29,017 nucleotides of DNA from JAYEIA01 sp964472505 (lineage in GTDB: Bacteria; Bacteroidota; Bacteroidia; Bacteroidales; JAADGE01). Position 1 is the stretch's first letter, and each line of letters begins with the position of its first letter. This document shows, one piece after another, positions 1 through 7,160 of the stretch. The notes under the pieces were generated by a model that saw only the letters and a list, made by a program, of their open reading frames with translations, did not search any database and was not told where the DNA came from. A program made the translations under genes and the position numbers. The stretch spans positions 1 through 29,017 of the forward strand of contig CAYYQW010000050.1 of assembly GCA_964472505.1 (NCBI GenBank). The letters run 5' to 3'.

Positions 1-107
1 TATTTCTTATGAAAAAGTACGGTATTATTCCGTCAAAGGAATAAATTATGAATTTGCATAATCGGTTTAGAGAGTACAGCCTATATGCGATTCCGGATAC
101 TGCATTT

Positions 108-133
108 CCGTAGGCTGAGCCTGTCGAAGCCGG
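108..133 (+). repeat. Interspersed GC-rich repeat unit (REP-like)
   Basis: This unit reads GGCTGAGCCTGTCGAAGCC with flanking CCG/CGG and matches units at 5024-5048, 5649-5674 and, inverted, 5700-5788. It is GC-rich in AT-rich surroundings and lies outside genes, as bacterial extragenic repeat families usually do. The rest of 1-224 holds no convincing gene; a 62-codon open frame there crosses the ATPase stop region and has no recognisable content. Confidence 0.7.
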
Positions 134-171
134 GGAGTCTGATATTTCAAAACCTGAATAGTCAATTATTC

Positions 172-213
172 AATTCCAAAAAAATCGGAGAATTTTGGAA
201 TTGGAATCCAAAA
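172..213. repeat. 42-bp direct repeat, copy A (downstream of the ATPase gene)
   Basis: It matches 1502-1543 at 41 of 42 positions. Both copies contain the palindrome AATTCCAAAA...TTTTGGAATT (here 172-181 with 193-202). It ends 11 bp beyond the stop codon of the ATPase gene, while copy B sits 35 bp before its start, so the pair brackets exactly one gene. Read on the minus strand the palindrome could end the ATPase transcript, but it lacks the clean 13-bp hairpin seen beside copy B. Confidence 0.85.
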
Positions 214-224
214 AAATCAATTTG

Positions 225-1466
225 TTATACAGCCAATATATTTTTCGACACTTCCGGCTTATTGTTTTCGTAGCTGATAAATTCAAGGGGGATTTCCGGA
301 TAGTTTGAAGTGAATATTTGATATTTTTTCGGGGACAGTTTGTCGGCATTGTATTTTATTTCAAATGCTTTTCCTTTTGAAAATGAATCCAAAGCCACAA
401 AATCTACTTCATTGCCACTGCTTGTGCGCCAAAACTTAATGTTTTCGGGCGGGTAGAGCTCGGATAAACGATTGAAAAAGTAGTTTTCAAGAATGGAGCC
501 TTTGTCAAATCGGGCGGAAATGGCTTGGAAATTATTCAACAGCACATTACGCATTCCAAGGTCTTGAAAGTATAGTTTGGGCATTTTGCTGATTTCTTTG
601 CGTTTATTTCGCGAAAAAGGCTGAACAAGCGAAATATGAAAACTTTTTTGCATCACTTCCAAGTAGCTTTCCACGGTTTTATTATCCAAGCGCAATGAAT
701 TTGATAATTCGTTTCTGTTGACGAGATTCCCTGTTTGTTCCGATAACAAGAGCATGAGTTGCATGAATTTTCCCGGATATGAAACCGATGCTTCGCCAAT
801 GTCTTTTTTTAAATACGAATCTTTTAATTCTTTGAGCAAAAATATTTTTTCATCTAAATCGGTTTCGAGAGCCACAGACGGATAACCGCCAAAAATGAGA
901 TATTCTTCAAACATATATTTTATATCGGCTCGTTTTGCCGAGATATAATTTTTGTTTTTTCGTATGAGTCCCAGTTCACGGCTGAGTTCTTCTTTTTTAT
1001 TGAATATCAGGTATTCCGGAAAATTTAGATGCGTTAGGTGAAATATTCTTTTTCTTCCGGAAAGTGAGTCTTTGAACTTTGTGTCAATGTAAAAGGCACT
1101 GCTTCCGGTAGCTGTTATTTTTATCTTTTCTTCATATTTGTCGTATAAGTATTTTAGGAAATGACTTGGGTTTTCGGCGTATTGGACTTCGTCAATAAAC
1201 AAATACAGTTTTTTATTCGGATGACTTTCAAATACTTTATTCGCAAACTTGAAAATATTTTCCGGGTCTTTGTTTATTTCGTTCAATAGCGTCAAGTCTT
1301 CAAATGAAAGGTAGTAGGGTACTGAGTTTTCTGATTTTTCCGATTCTTTGAATAATTTCCGAAGCAGGGTAGTTTTACCTGTCTGCCTTGCACCCACAAT
1401 AATGGTATATTGTTTTTTTGAAAGGTGTAATTTTAGTTTATCGTAAATCCGGCGTTGATAAATCAT
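225..1466 (-). CDS. AAA ATPase with C-terminal DUF4143 domain
   Basis: This 413-residue protein belongs to the family of paired AAA and DUF4143 domains that is abundant, often multicopy, in Bacteroidota. The Walker A motif GARQTGKT is at about residues 25-32 and Walker B (LYLFIDEVQ) at about 87-95. A sensor-like ATGSS follows near 120. The C-terminal part has FWRTSSGNEVDF and a FEIKYN segment near 365-395, reminiscent of a PD-(D/E)XK nuclease fold. The family's biological role is not established; the architecture suggests a nucleotide-driven switch tied to a nuclease-like domain. The gene stands alone downstream of deoC in the same direction, separated by a terminator, and is bracketed by 42-bp direct repeats, which suggests it arrived as a unit. 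Length is normal and no frameshift is visible. Confidence 0.88.
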   Translation of the reverse strand: MIYQRRIYDKLKLHLSKKQYTIIVGARQTGKTTLLRKLFKESEKSENSVPYYLSFEDLTLLNEINKDPENIFKFANKVFESHPNKKLYLFIDEVQYAENPSHFLKYLYDKYEEKIKITATGSSAFYIDTKFKDSLSGRKRIFHLTHLNFPEYLIFNKKEELSRELGLIRKNKNYISAKRADIKYMFEEYLIFGGYPSVALETDLDEKIFLLKELKDSYLKKDIGEASVSYPGKFMQLMLLLSEQTGNLVNRNELSNSLRLDNKTVESYLEVMQKSFHISLVQPFSRNKRKEISKMPKLYFQDLGMRNVLLNNFQAISARFDKGSILENYFFNRLSELYPPENIKFWRTSSGNEVDFVALDSFSKGKAFEIKYNADKLSPKKYQIFTSNYPEIPLEFISYENNKPEVSKNILAV

Positions 1467-1501
1467 GTTTTTATTTCAAATATAAGATATTTTTGGAAAC
1501 T

Positions 1502-1543
1502 AATTCCAAAAAAATCGGAGAATTTTGGAATTGAAATCCAAAA
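1502..1543. repeat. 42-bp direct repeat, copy B (between deoC and the ATPase)
   Basis: This is the partner of 172-213, with one mismatch (GAAATCC here, GGAATCC there). It overlaps the rho-independent terminator of deoC, so the simplest reading is that copy B is the resident sequence and copy A the duplicate. Confidence 0.85.
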
Positions 1544-1550
1544 TTCTCCG
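1508..1550 (-). terminator. Rho-independent terminator of deoC
   Basis: A perfect 13-bp stem (1516-1528 with 1538-1550) encloses a 9-nt loop. On the minus strand it is followed by a run of seven T (positions 1514 to 1508). It lies 27 bp past the deoC stop codon, between deoC and the ATPase gene. Confidence 0.8.
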
Positions 1551-1577
1551 AAAAAATACAATTTTCTGTTTCCGGTT

Positions 1578-2453
1578 TTAAAAATAGCTGACTGTTTTTT
1601 CTTCCAAATCAGATAGTACTTTATTAGCTAAGCTACTTGCACCGATACGGAAAAGCTCGGGACTGAGCCAATCTTCGCCCAATACTTCTTTTACGATGGT
1701 GAAGTAGATTATGGCTGTATCACTGTCGGATATGCCGCCGGCGGGTTTCAATCCGATTTTTTTGCCGGTTTTTTCGTAATATTCTTTTACGCTTTGAGCC
1801 ATAATGTACATGGCTTCGGGCGTGGCGGCCGGATCGGCTTTGCCGGTGGATGTTTTCAGAAAATCGCCGCCGGCTTCGAGAGCCAGAATGCAGGCTTTCT
1901 TGATTTCGGTGAGCGAAGGCAGTACGCCGGTTTCCATAATTACTTTCAGGTGCATGTTTCCGCAGGCTTCTTTGATGCTTTTGATTTCATCGAACACGGT
2001 ATCGTAATCGCCGCTCAGAAATTTCCCGATTGAGATAACCATATCGGCTTCCGTGGCACCGGCTTTGGCAACGGCTTTTGTCTCTGCCGTTTTAATGTCG
2101 ATAAAGGTTTGCGATGCCGGAAATCCGCCGGTAACCGAAGCTAAATTAAAGTTTTTGTCTTTCAGATGTTTTTTTACTTCCGGAACCAATGCCGGATACA
2201 CGCAAATGGCTGCTACATTCCGGTAATTTGGAAATTGCGCGTTGAATTGATTGACCTTTTCGGCAAATTTTTGAGCTTTTTCGGCTGTGTCCGTTCCGTC
2301 AAGGGTCGTAAGGTCGATGAAGCTCAGAATTTTCTTCAAATTCTCTTTTGTTTTCAAAGATTTGCTTTTTCCCTTGATTTCGGAAAGGGCTTTTGTTACT
2401 TCCGCTTCGTTTATATTCAGATTGTAATTGTCAAAAAGTTTTTGTGTTTTCAT
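1578..2453 (-). CDS. deoC: Deoxyribose-phosphate aldolase
   Basis: This enzyme cleaves 2-deoxyribose 5-phosphate to glyceraldehyde 3-phosphate and acetaldehyde in deoxynucleoside catabolism; it is cytosolic. The Schiff-base lysine is K170 in LKVIMETG and the proton-relay lysine is K200 in DFLKTSTGK. The aspartate of the active site is D137 or D138 in EADMVI, and the phosphate-binding KPAGGIS lies at 236-242. At 291 residues it matches the longer E. coli-like class. It ends the run dtd, MazG-like, deoC, which I recall as a common Bacteroidota order, but here it is separated from the MazG-like gene by a restriction-modification pair. Its transcript ends at a clear hairpin at 1508-1550. Confidence 0.96.
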   Translation of the reverse strand: MKTQKLFDNYNLNINEAEVTKALSEIKGKSKSLKTKENLKKILSFIDLTTLDGTDTAEKAQKFAEKVNQFNAQFPNYRNVAAICVYPALVPEVKKHLKDKNFNLASVTGGFPASQTFIDIKTAETKAVAKAGATEADMVISIGKFLSGDYDTVFDEIKSIKEACGNMHLKVIMETGVLPSLTEIKKACILALEAGGDFLKTSTGKADPAATPEAMYIMAQSVKEYYEKTGKKIGLKPAGGISDSDTAIIYFTIVKEVLGEDWLSPELFRIGASSLANKVLSDLEEKTVSYF

Positions 2454-2493
2454 GGGTTTGTTATTTGATTTTGTATCGTTTGTTTATTATTGT

Positions 2494-3216
2494 CTATCTG
2501 ATTAATTGTTTTAATCTGTTAATTTCTTTTCTAATCTCGTCAATAATATCTTTGTTTACGATGTCTTTCTTGTTTCCTGTTCTTGCAGAGAATATTACAA
2601 ATACTTTTCCGCCGTATTTATTTTCAAAATTCTGAAAGCTATCGCTCATTCTTTCAGTTATTTTGTAATTTCCGAAATTGGCATTTGCCGTTATTGGTTT
2701 TATTTGAATGCCAAATGCTTTATCACCTACTTTTCCGATATAATCAATATCACCGGCGTGGTCTAATTCAGGTTCACTTTCTTCAAATTCTACTTCCGGG
2801 AAAAACTTGGAAAGGCCGTCATTTACAACCGATTTTTCTAGTAAAAACCCGTCAAAAGTTCTTACAATCGTAACTTGATAGATGTATTCTTTGCAATCTT
2901 CCAAAGTTAGAGATTGAAAAGCTGCTGTCCATTCGGGAATAACGACTTCCGTAATTTTTGAATACAGTCTGTCGCCAAGTTCATCAAGGGTTTCCTGCGT
3001 AATTTTTATGGGCTGTTTTGTTTTTGTAAATGCTTTGTCAAAGTAAAAATTTTCCCAATCATCAAGTGCTTTGGGTTGGCACTCTCTGATTAAAGCCATA
3101 ACTTCTCCTACCTTATTTGGCCGGGTAAGTTGATATGTGTTGCTTGCATAGTTTAAAACCTTTTCCTTTTTACCGAAAGGCTTTGCGTATTTTTTAATTT
3201 CTTTCTTTTTGCTCAT
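2494..3216 (-). CDS. Type II restriction endonuclease, MjaI-like
   Basis: The product resembles the RE_MjaI family, whose founding member cuts at CTAG; this specificity is inferred from the family only. An N-terminal segment QLTRPNKVGEVMALIREC is the part I recognise. A PD-(D/E)XK nuclease signature is visible as GDIDYIG followed 12 residues later by GIQIK; counting from the start chosen here, the acidic residues are D156 and D158, with Q171 and K173. I chose the ATG at 3216 (240 residues), which overlaps the methyltransferase by 23 bp. An upstream ATG at 3267 would give 257 residues but a 74-bp overlap. Translation is probably coupled to the upstream methyltransferase, a usual arrangement for type II pairs. 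The family call is from memory of motifs, not a search. Confidence 0.75.
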   Translation of the reverse strand: MSKKKEIKKYAKPFGKKEKVLNYASNTYQLTRPNKVGEVMALIRECQPKALDDWENFYFDKAFTKTKQPIKITQETLDELGDRLYSKITEVVIPEWTAAFQSLTLEDCKEYIYQVTIVRTFDGFLLEKSVVNDGLSKFFPEVEFEESEPELDHAGDIDYIGKVGDKAFGIQIKPITANANFGNYKITERMSDSFQNFENKYGGKVFVIFSARTGNKKDIVNKDIIDEIRKEINRLKQLIR

Positions 3217-4513
3217 CAACGCCTTGTCTATAATAATTGATAAATTTCGTTTTATTTGTGTAATCAAATGATATATCTGCTTTTGCTAATCCCTTTTTTA
3301 AAAGGTGAGCATTTATAAATGTTTTGTTTTCTAGGTATAAATAACACAGCAAGTTGTTATTGTCGTCGTGTTTTATTGTGTCGTATTTTAAGTACACTTT
3401 TTTTCCTTTTATTTTCTCGGTTAAAAATTCAATTGCTTCTTTGCTTAGTGATTTGTCTTCTTTTATCCCGATAAGTCTGATTTTTAGATTATTATCTAAA
3501 ATAAGGTTTTCTGCCGATAAAATTTGCTTTACTTTGTGGTAATCTTCTCTTTTTCCTGAGTTTTTGTCAATTTTACTGCCGTAAGAGAGTTTTTTAGGGT
3601 CTGTTTTCTTTTCTAATTTCACAAAATCTTTAAAAATATAAGGCTGATTTTTTATGCTGTGTTCAAAATCTTCTGTGATTTTCTCTTGTGTAATAAATTC
3701 AAATTCAGGATTATCGTAAAGACTGTTTGAGTTTTGCCCGATTTTTTCTTGTATCAGGGATATAAATTCGGGATTAATTTCATAGCCTACAGAATTTCTT
3801 TGCAACTTTTGAGCGACCATGGAAGTTGTGCCGCTGCCAAGAAACGGGTCCAGAACGGTATCGCCTGTAAAGGAAAACATTTTTATTAATCGTTTTGGTA
3901 ACTCGGGCGGGAACATTGCAATATGCCCTTCTTGTCTGACACCGCCAAAATTCCAATGTCCGGTAAAGTATTTGTTCCATTCTTCAATCGTCATTGCCGA
4001 TTGCTCTTTTATTTCTTTTGGAATTCTTTTTTTTGATTTTCCTTGCTTTTTAAAAACAAGAATAAATTCGTAATCAAGTTTAAATATACCGTTTCTCGGA
4101 TGCGGGAACGACCCCATAATACTCGCTCCGCCGGTTGTATTTGTAGTTCCTGTTTTTTGCCAAATTACGGCTCCCATATAATCAAAACCGATAGCTTCAC
4201 AAAACTTAATAATTTCAGTACGAATGGGAATTACTTTGTATCTGCCGTAAATTGTAGTTCTTGCATATTGGTCTCCTATATTGATGCAAAGTTTACACCC
4301 GCTTTCAAGAACTCTGTAGCTTTCGGCCCAAACAAGGTTTAAGTTATTGATATACTGTTCATAATTGTCATTATATCCTATTTGATTATCTGTTCCGTAA
4401 TCTTTTAGTTGCCAGTAAGGCGGAGAGGTGATGATTAGTTGAATAGATTTGTCTTCAATTTCATTCATCAGTCTGCTGTCTCCGGTAATTATTTTATGTT
4501 TTGTTTTATTCAT
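3194..4513 (-). CDS. DNA methyltransferase (probably m4C) fused to an SNase-like domain
   Basis: The N-terminal 255 residues form a beta-class AdoMet-dependent DNA methyltransferase: catalytic SPPYW at 30-34 comes first and the AdoMet-binding DPFLGSGTT at 222-230 comes last. SPPY is typical of N4-cytosine enzymes, agreeing with an MjaI-type (CTAG) pair. The protein runs to 439 residues. Residues about 335-430 read like a staphylococcal nuclease fold: IRLIGI, then GKKVYLKYD, LLCYLYL and INAHLLKKGLAKAD. The first nuclease arginine may be R346 (in IRLIGI), but the usual DTPE and GR positions are KED and NL, so that domain is probably non-catalytic and may bind DNA. It should protect host DNA from the overlapping downstream endonuclease. 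Confidence 0.88.
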   Translation of the reverse strand: MNKTKHKIITGDSRLMNEIEDKSIQLIITSPPYWQLKDYGTDNQIGYNDNYEQYINNLNLVWAESYRVLESGCKLCINIGDQYARTTIYGRYKVIPIRTEIIKFCEAIGFDYMGAVIWQKTGTTNTTGGASIMGSFPHPRNGIFKLDYEFILVFKKQGKSKKRIPKEIKEQSAMTIEEWNKYFTGHWNFGGVRQEGHIAMFPPELPKRLIKMFSFTGDTVLDPFLGSGTTSMVAQKLQRNSVGYEINPEFISLIQEKIGQNSNSLYDNPEFEFITQEKITEDFEHSIKNQPYIFKDFVKLEKKTDPKKLSYGSKIDKNSGKREDYHKVKQILSAENLILDNNLKIRLIGIKEDKSLSKEAIEFLTEKIKGKKVYLKYDTIKHDDNNNLLCYLYLENKTFINAHLLKKGLAKADISFDYTNKTKFINYYRQGVDEQKERN

Positions 4514-4584
4514 ATTTTATTTTTGGTAAAAGTAATTAAATTGAATGTCTGTCAAAACAGTTTTCGTTGTATCGGTTCAATTTT

Positions 4585-4911
4585 CTATCTCAATTTCTCA
4601 TTATTTATATGACGGTCTTTATCGCGTTCAGTTTTCTTTTTGAAATTTTCTTCAAGGGCTTTGGTCAGGTCGGTATCGGTTTGGTTGGCTATGCACAGAA
4701 GTACAAATAATACATCGGCCATTTCATCGGATAGCTTTTCTTCTTTGTCGGATTCTTTGTACGATTGCTCACCAAATTTTCGTGCCATTATTCGTGCCAA
4801 CTCACCCACTTCTTCCATCAGTATGGCTGTGTTTGTCAGTTCGTTAAAGTATCTCACGCCAATGGTTTTTATCCACTCGTCGGTTCGTTTTTGGGCTTCG
4901 GCTATGGTCAT
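4585..4911 (-). CDS. MazG-like nucleotide pyrophosphohydrolase
   Basis: This 108-residue protein is a single all-alpha MazG-type domain. Such enzymes hydrolyse (deoxy)nucleoside triphosphates to monophosphate and pyrophosphate, often as house-cleaning. The metal-binding residues are visible as EEVGE (33-37) and, 25 residues on, DEMAD (62-66). It is much shorter than E. coli MazG, as expected for the single-domain family. The leader just before its ATG, CACAAAAAACAAAGAATA, repeats the last codons of dtd, so the ancestral genes probably met at TAATG with stop and start overlapping. A 193-bp insertion now separates them. Substrate is unknown. Confidence 0.88.
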   Translation of the reverse strand: MTIAEAQKRTDEWIKTIGVRYFNELTNTAILMEEVGELARIMARKFGEQSYKESDKEEKLSDEMADVLFVLLCIANQTDTDLTKALEENFKKKTERDKDRHINNEKLR

Positions 4912-4929
4912 TATTCTTTGTTTTTTGTG

Positions 4930-5122
4930 ATTATCCGTATGTTCCCCAAGATTATAATCAGCGACTTCGACAAGCGGTTCCTGAAAAGCAGTCGAAGGGC
5001 TCAGCAGTCTCCTACTGTATTTTCGGAGGCTGAGCCTGTCGAAGCCGGTGATAACTAAATACGCATAACAAGCTAATAAACAATAACTTAAAGTGCGAAT
5101 AGGGGTAAATGCGGATATTCAT
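4930..5122. mobile_element. Small inserted element between dtd and the MazG-like gene
   Basis: The segment is flanked by a perfect 20-bp direct repeat (4910-4929 and 5123-5142), which consists of the last codons and stop of dtd. Its ends look like imperfect inverted repeats: 4932-4947 matches the complement of 5102-5117 at 13 of 16 positions. Inside it are REP-like units: a complete one at 5024-5048 and a damaged inverted one at about 4962-5004. No open reading frame of note lies in it. I infer an insertion that duplicated the dtd end; no transposase is encoded, so mobility is unproven. Confidence 0.55.
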
Positions 5123-5123
5123 A

Positions 5124-5576
5124 TTATTCTTTGTTTTTTGTGTCTATGATGATGCTTACCGGCCCGTCGTTGATAATTTCTACTTGCATTATGGCACCAA
5201 ATTCGCCGGTTTTTACGCTTTTTCCGAGTTCTATCTCAAACAGATGAATCAGATTTTCGTAGATCGGAACTGCTTTGGGCGGTTTGGCGGCTTTAATGTA
5301 TGACGGCCGATTGCCTTTTTTGGTACTTGCGTGCAGGGTGAATTGGCTAATCAGCAAAAGTTCGCCCTTCACATCTTTTAGGCTTTTATTCATCACGCCG
5401 TTTTCATCATCAAAAATTCGCATGTTCGATATTTTTCGGCAAAGCCAAGCGGCATCTTCTTCCGTATCGGCATCTTCTATGCCGATAAGAACATTAAGCC
5501 CGGCACCGATTTCCGATTTAACTTTGTTTTCAATTGTAACGCTGCTTTTTTTTACTCTTTGTATGACGGCTCTCAT
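5124..5576 (-). CDS. dtd: D-aminoacyl-tRNA deacylase
   Basis: Dtd removes D-amino acids (and glycine) wrongly attached to tRNA, a cytosolic proofreading step. The 150-residue length is standard. The catalytic SQFTL motif is at 77-81 and the cross-subunit Gly-Pro motif is at 138-140 within NDGPV. The start MRAVIQRV is the family's normal N-terminus. A TAAATTTG -7 box lies about 30 bp upstream of the start. Downstream comes a 193-bp insertion and then the MazG-like gene, with the 20-bp dtd end repeated on both sides. Confidence 0.96.
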   Translation of the reverse strand: MRAVIQRVKKSSVTIENKVKSEIGAGLNVLIGIEDADTEEDAAWLCRKISNMRIFDDENGVMNKSLKDVKGELLLISQFTLHASTKKGNRPSYIKAAKPPKAVPIYENLIHLFEIELGKSVKTGEFGAIMQVEIINDGPVSIIIDTKNKE

Positions 5577-5605
5577 GAAATCTGACTGTTTTTTTGTGAT
5601 TCATG

Positions 5606-5636
5606 CAAATTTAATGATTTTTTAAGATTCTGCAAT
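5606..5636 (-). promoter_or_regulatory. Candidate dtd promoter (Bacteroidota type)
   Basis: On the minus strand, TAAATTTG (5613 to 5606) fits the TAnnTTTG -7 consensus. ATTG (5636 to 5633), a near match to the TTTG -33 box, lies 19 bp upstream. The spacing is right and the predicted transcript starts about 25 bp before the dtd ATG. Confidence 0.5.
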
Positions 5637-5648
5637 ATCAATGTTTCC

Positions 5649-5788
5649 CCGGAGGCTGAGCCTGTCGAAGCCGGTAAATCATTATGCAAGCCGAAATACC
5701 GACTTCGACAAGCTCAGCCTCCGGAAAACAACGGCTTCGACAGGCTCAGCCTCCGGAAAACAACGGCTTCGACAGGCTCAGCCTCCGG
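5649..5788. repeat. Cluster of four REP-like units with 32-bp periodicity
   Basis: One unit lies at 5649-5674 in one orientation. Three follow in the opposite orientation at 5700-5724, 5732-5756 and 5764-5788, exactly 32 bp apart, with AAAACAA linkers between them. The first and second units can pair into a stem of about 25 bp with a loop of similar size. The cluster fills the gap between the asd stop and the dtd promoter, so it may end or stabilise the asd transcript. Confidence 0.85.
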
Positions 5789-5809
5789 AAATGTCGACTA
5801 ATCAATACT

Positions 5810-6799
5810 TCACACCAACTTATTCGCAATCAGATATTGTGCAATTTGCACGGCATTTGTCGCGGCTCCTTTCCGTAAATTATCTGCTGTAATCCAAAGG
5901 TTTAGACTGTTTTCTTCGGAAAAATCTTTTCGTATTCTTCCTACAAATACTTCGTCTTTATTTTCGGATAACTTTGGGGTAGGGTATTGGTTTTCGGTCG
6001 GATTGTCGAGCAGCCTGACACCTTTTGTTTGACTCAAAGTTTGTCGAATATCCGTAAGTTCAAAGGGTTTTGACAGCCGGATATTTACCGATTCCGAATG
6101 CCCGCCTGATACCGGTACGCGTACGGCTGTGGCAGTCAGTTTTATTGAATCATCCGAAAGAATTTTTTGGGTTTCGTTTACCAATTTCATTTCTTCTTTG
6201 GTGTAGCCGTTTTCGGCAAATACATCGCAATGCGGCAGACAGTTTTCATGTATGGCATGCGGATACACTTTTTCACCCGAAATGCCTTGTTGTTCATCTT
6301 TGAGTTGTTGCACGGCTTTTACGCCGGTGCCGGTTACCGATTGGTAGGTGGAAACCACTACCCGTTCAATTCCGTATTTTTTATGAAGCGGTGCCAAAAC
6401 CATAACAAGCTGAATGCTTGAGCAATTCGGATTGGCAATTATTTTGTCTGCTTTTGTAAGCATGTCGGCATTTATTTCCGGTACTATCAGTTTATGTTCC
6501 GGGTGCATTCGCCAGGCCGATGAATTATCAATAACCGTGCAGCCGGCTTTGGCAAATTCGGGCGCATATTTCAGTGATGTTTCCGAGCCGGCTGAAAAAA
6601 GTGCGATCTTCGGTTTTTGGGCTATGGCTTGTTCCGTGCTTATGAGTTTGTGCGTTTTTCCGAAAGCGTTAAGCGTCTTACCCACAGACTTTTCGGATGC
6701 ACACAGCAGTAATTCTTCGGGTTTTAAATTCTGCTCTTCCAGAATTCGAATGATTTTTCTTCCTACCAAACCTGTGGCACCTACTATTGATATTTTCAT
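5810..6799 (-). CDS. asd: Aspartate-semialdehyde dehydrogenase
   Basis: Asd reduces aspartyl phosphate to aspartate semialdehyde with NADPH, the branch point to lysine/diaminopimelate, threonine and methionine. The N-terminal GATGLVG is the nucleotide-binding loop. The catalytic cysteine is C126 in NPNCSSIQ and the catalytic histidine is H234 in SGGHSES. I chose the ATG at 6799 (329 residues, MKISIVGATG). An in-frame ATG at 6823 adds eight residues, but the -7 box at 6834-6841 would leave it a leader of only about five bases. The 3' end runs straight into the REP-like cluster. A copy of the gene's 5' end and promoter lies at 7910-7990. Confidence 0.95.
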   Translation of the reverse strand: MKISIVGATGLVGRKIIRILEEQNLKPEELLLCASEKSVGKTLNAFGKTHKLISTEQAIAQKPKIALFSAGSETSLKYAPEFAKAGCTVIDNSSAWRMHPEHKLIVPEINADMLTKADKIIANPNCSSIQLVMVLAPLHKKYGIERVVVSTYQSVTGTGVKAVQQLKDEQQGISGEKVYPHAIHENCLPHCDVFAENGYTKEEMKLVNETQKILSDDSIKLTATAVRVPVSGGHSESVNIRLSKPFELTDIRQTLSQTKGVRLLDNPTENQYPTPKLSENKDEVFVGRIRKDFSEENSLNLWITADNLRKGAATNAVQIAQYLIANKLV

Positions 6800-6833
6800 A
6801 AAGTTATGCTTGTTTGTTTTCATTATTTTGAGT

Positions 6834-6841
6834 CAAAAGTA
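6834..6841 (-). promoter_or_regulatory. Candidate asd -7 promoter box
   Basis: TACTTTTG on the minus strand fits TAnnTTTG exactly. No good -33 TTTG is seen at the expected distance. A start near 6828 would give a leader of about 29 bases to the ATG at 6799. The related sequence at 7972-7979 (TATTTTTG) in the duplicated copy also keeps the consensus. Confidence 0.4.
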
Positions 6842-6902
6842 GTATTTTGCATTCAGATTTAATAGGTTCTATGAAATTATTGTAAATTTGAATAAAATAT
6901 AA

Positions 6903-7148
6903 TTCAATTAGGCGTGTGAATACGACAAATTTTAAAATTACAGCACACCAGCGATTTTTGGATTCCCCCTTGGAGAAGAGCCTGTTCCGATTATTTCGGA
7001 AGGGACAGGGGGATTGATAGAATATAAATGCGAGAAAAATCATATTTTGTAGCTTGCATTCTTAATCGCAGACATTTTTTGCAAAACATAGCTTTTGTAA
7101 AGCCTGTGAATCAAAATAATGTAAATATTAATAAAATGCCTAATTCAA
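6903..7148. mobile_element. MITE-like element, copy 1 (8-bp target duplication)
   Basis: The ends are TTCAATTAGGC (6903-6913) and GCCTAATTCAA (7138-7148), inverted repeats with one mismatch. The 8-bp sequence AAATATAA directly abuts both ends (6895-6902 and 7149-7156). The interior matches the copy at 20723-20942 in blocks such as TTTTAAAATTACAGCA, CCCCCTTGG, AGGGGGATTGAT and AGCTTGCATT. It encodes nothing convincing. It lies between asd and the MNT gene; the right-hand target duplication ends 4 bp before the MNT start codon, so the element supplies that gene's leader. Apart from this element and the asd promoter I see nothing else in the asd-MNT gap. Confidence 0.8.
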
Positions 7149-7160
7149 AAATATAATTCA

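Noticed and set aside
85..273. 62-codon plus-strand frame
   Set aside because: It contains the REP-like unit and repeat copy A and runs antisense into the ATPase end; no domain is visible.
3217..3267. Upstream ATG for the restriction endonuclease
   Set aside because: It would overlap the methyltransferase by 74 bp and adds 17 residues not needed for the domain; the ATG at 3216 overlaps by 23 bp. Not excluded.
5700..5788. Regular 32-bp repeat resembling a short CRISPR array
   Set aside because: The linkers are identical 7-mers, not unique spacers, the unit is a dispersed repeat found elsewhere in both orientations, and no cas gene is present.
6804..7043. 79-codon minus-strand frame
   Set aside because: It lies across the asd promoter and MITE copy 1 and is accounted for by these.
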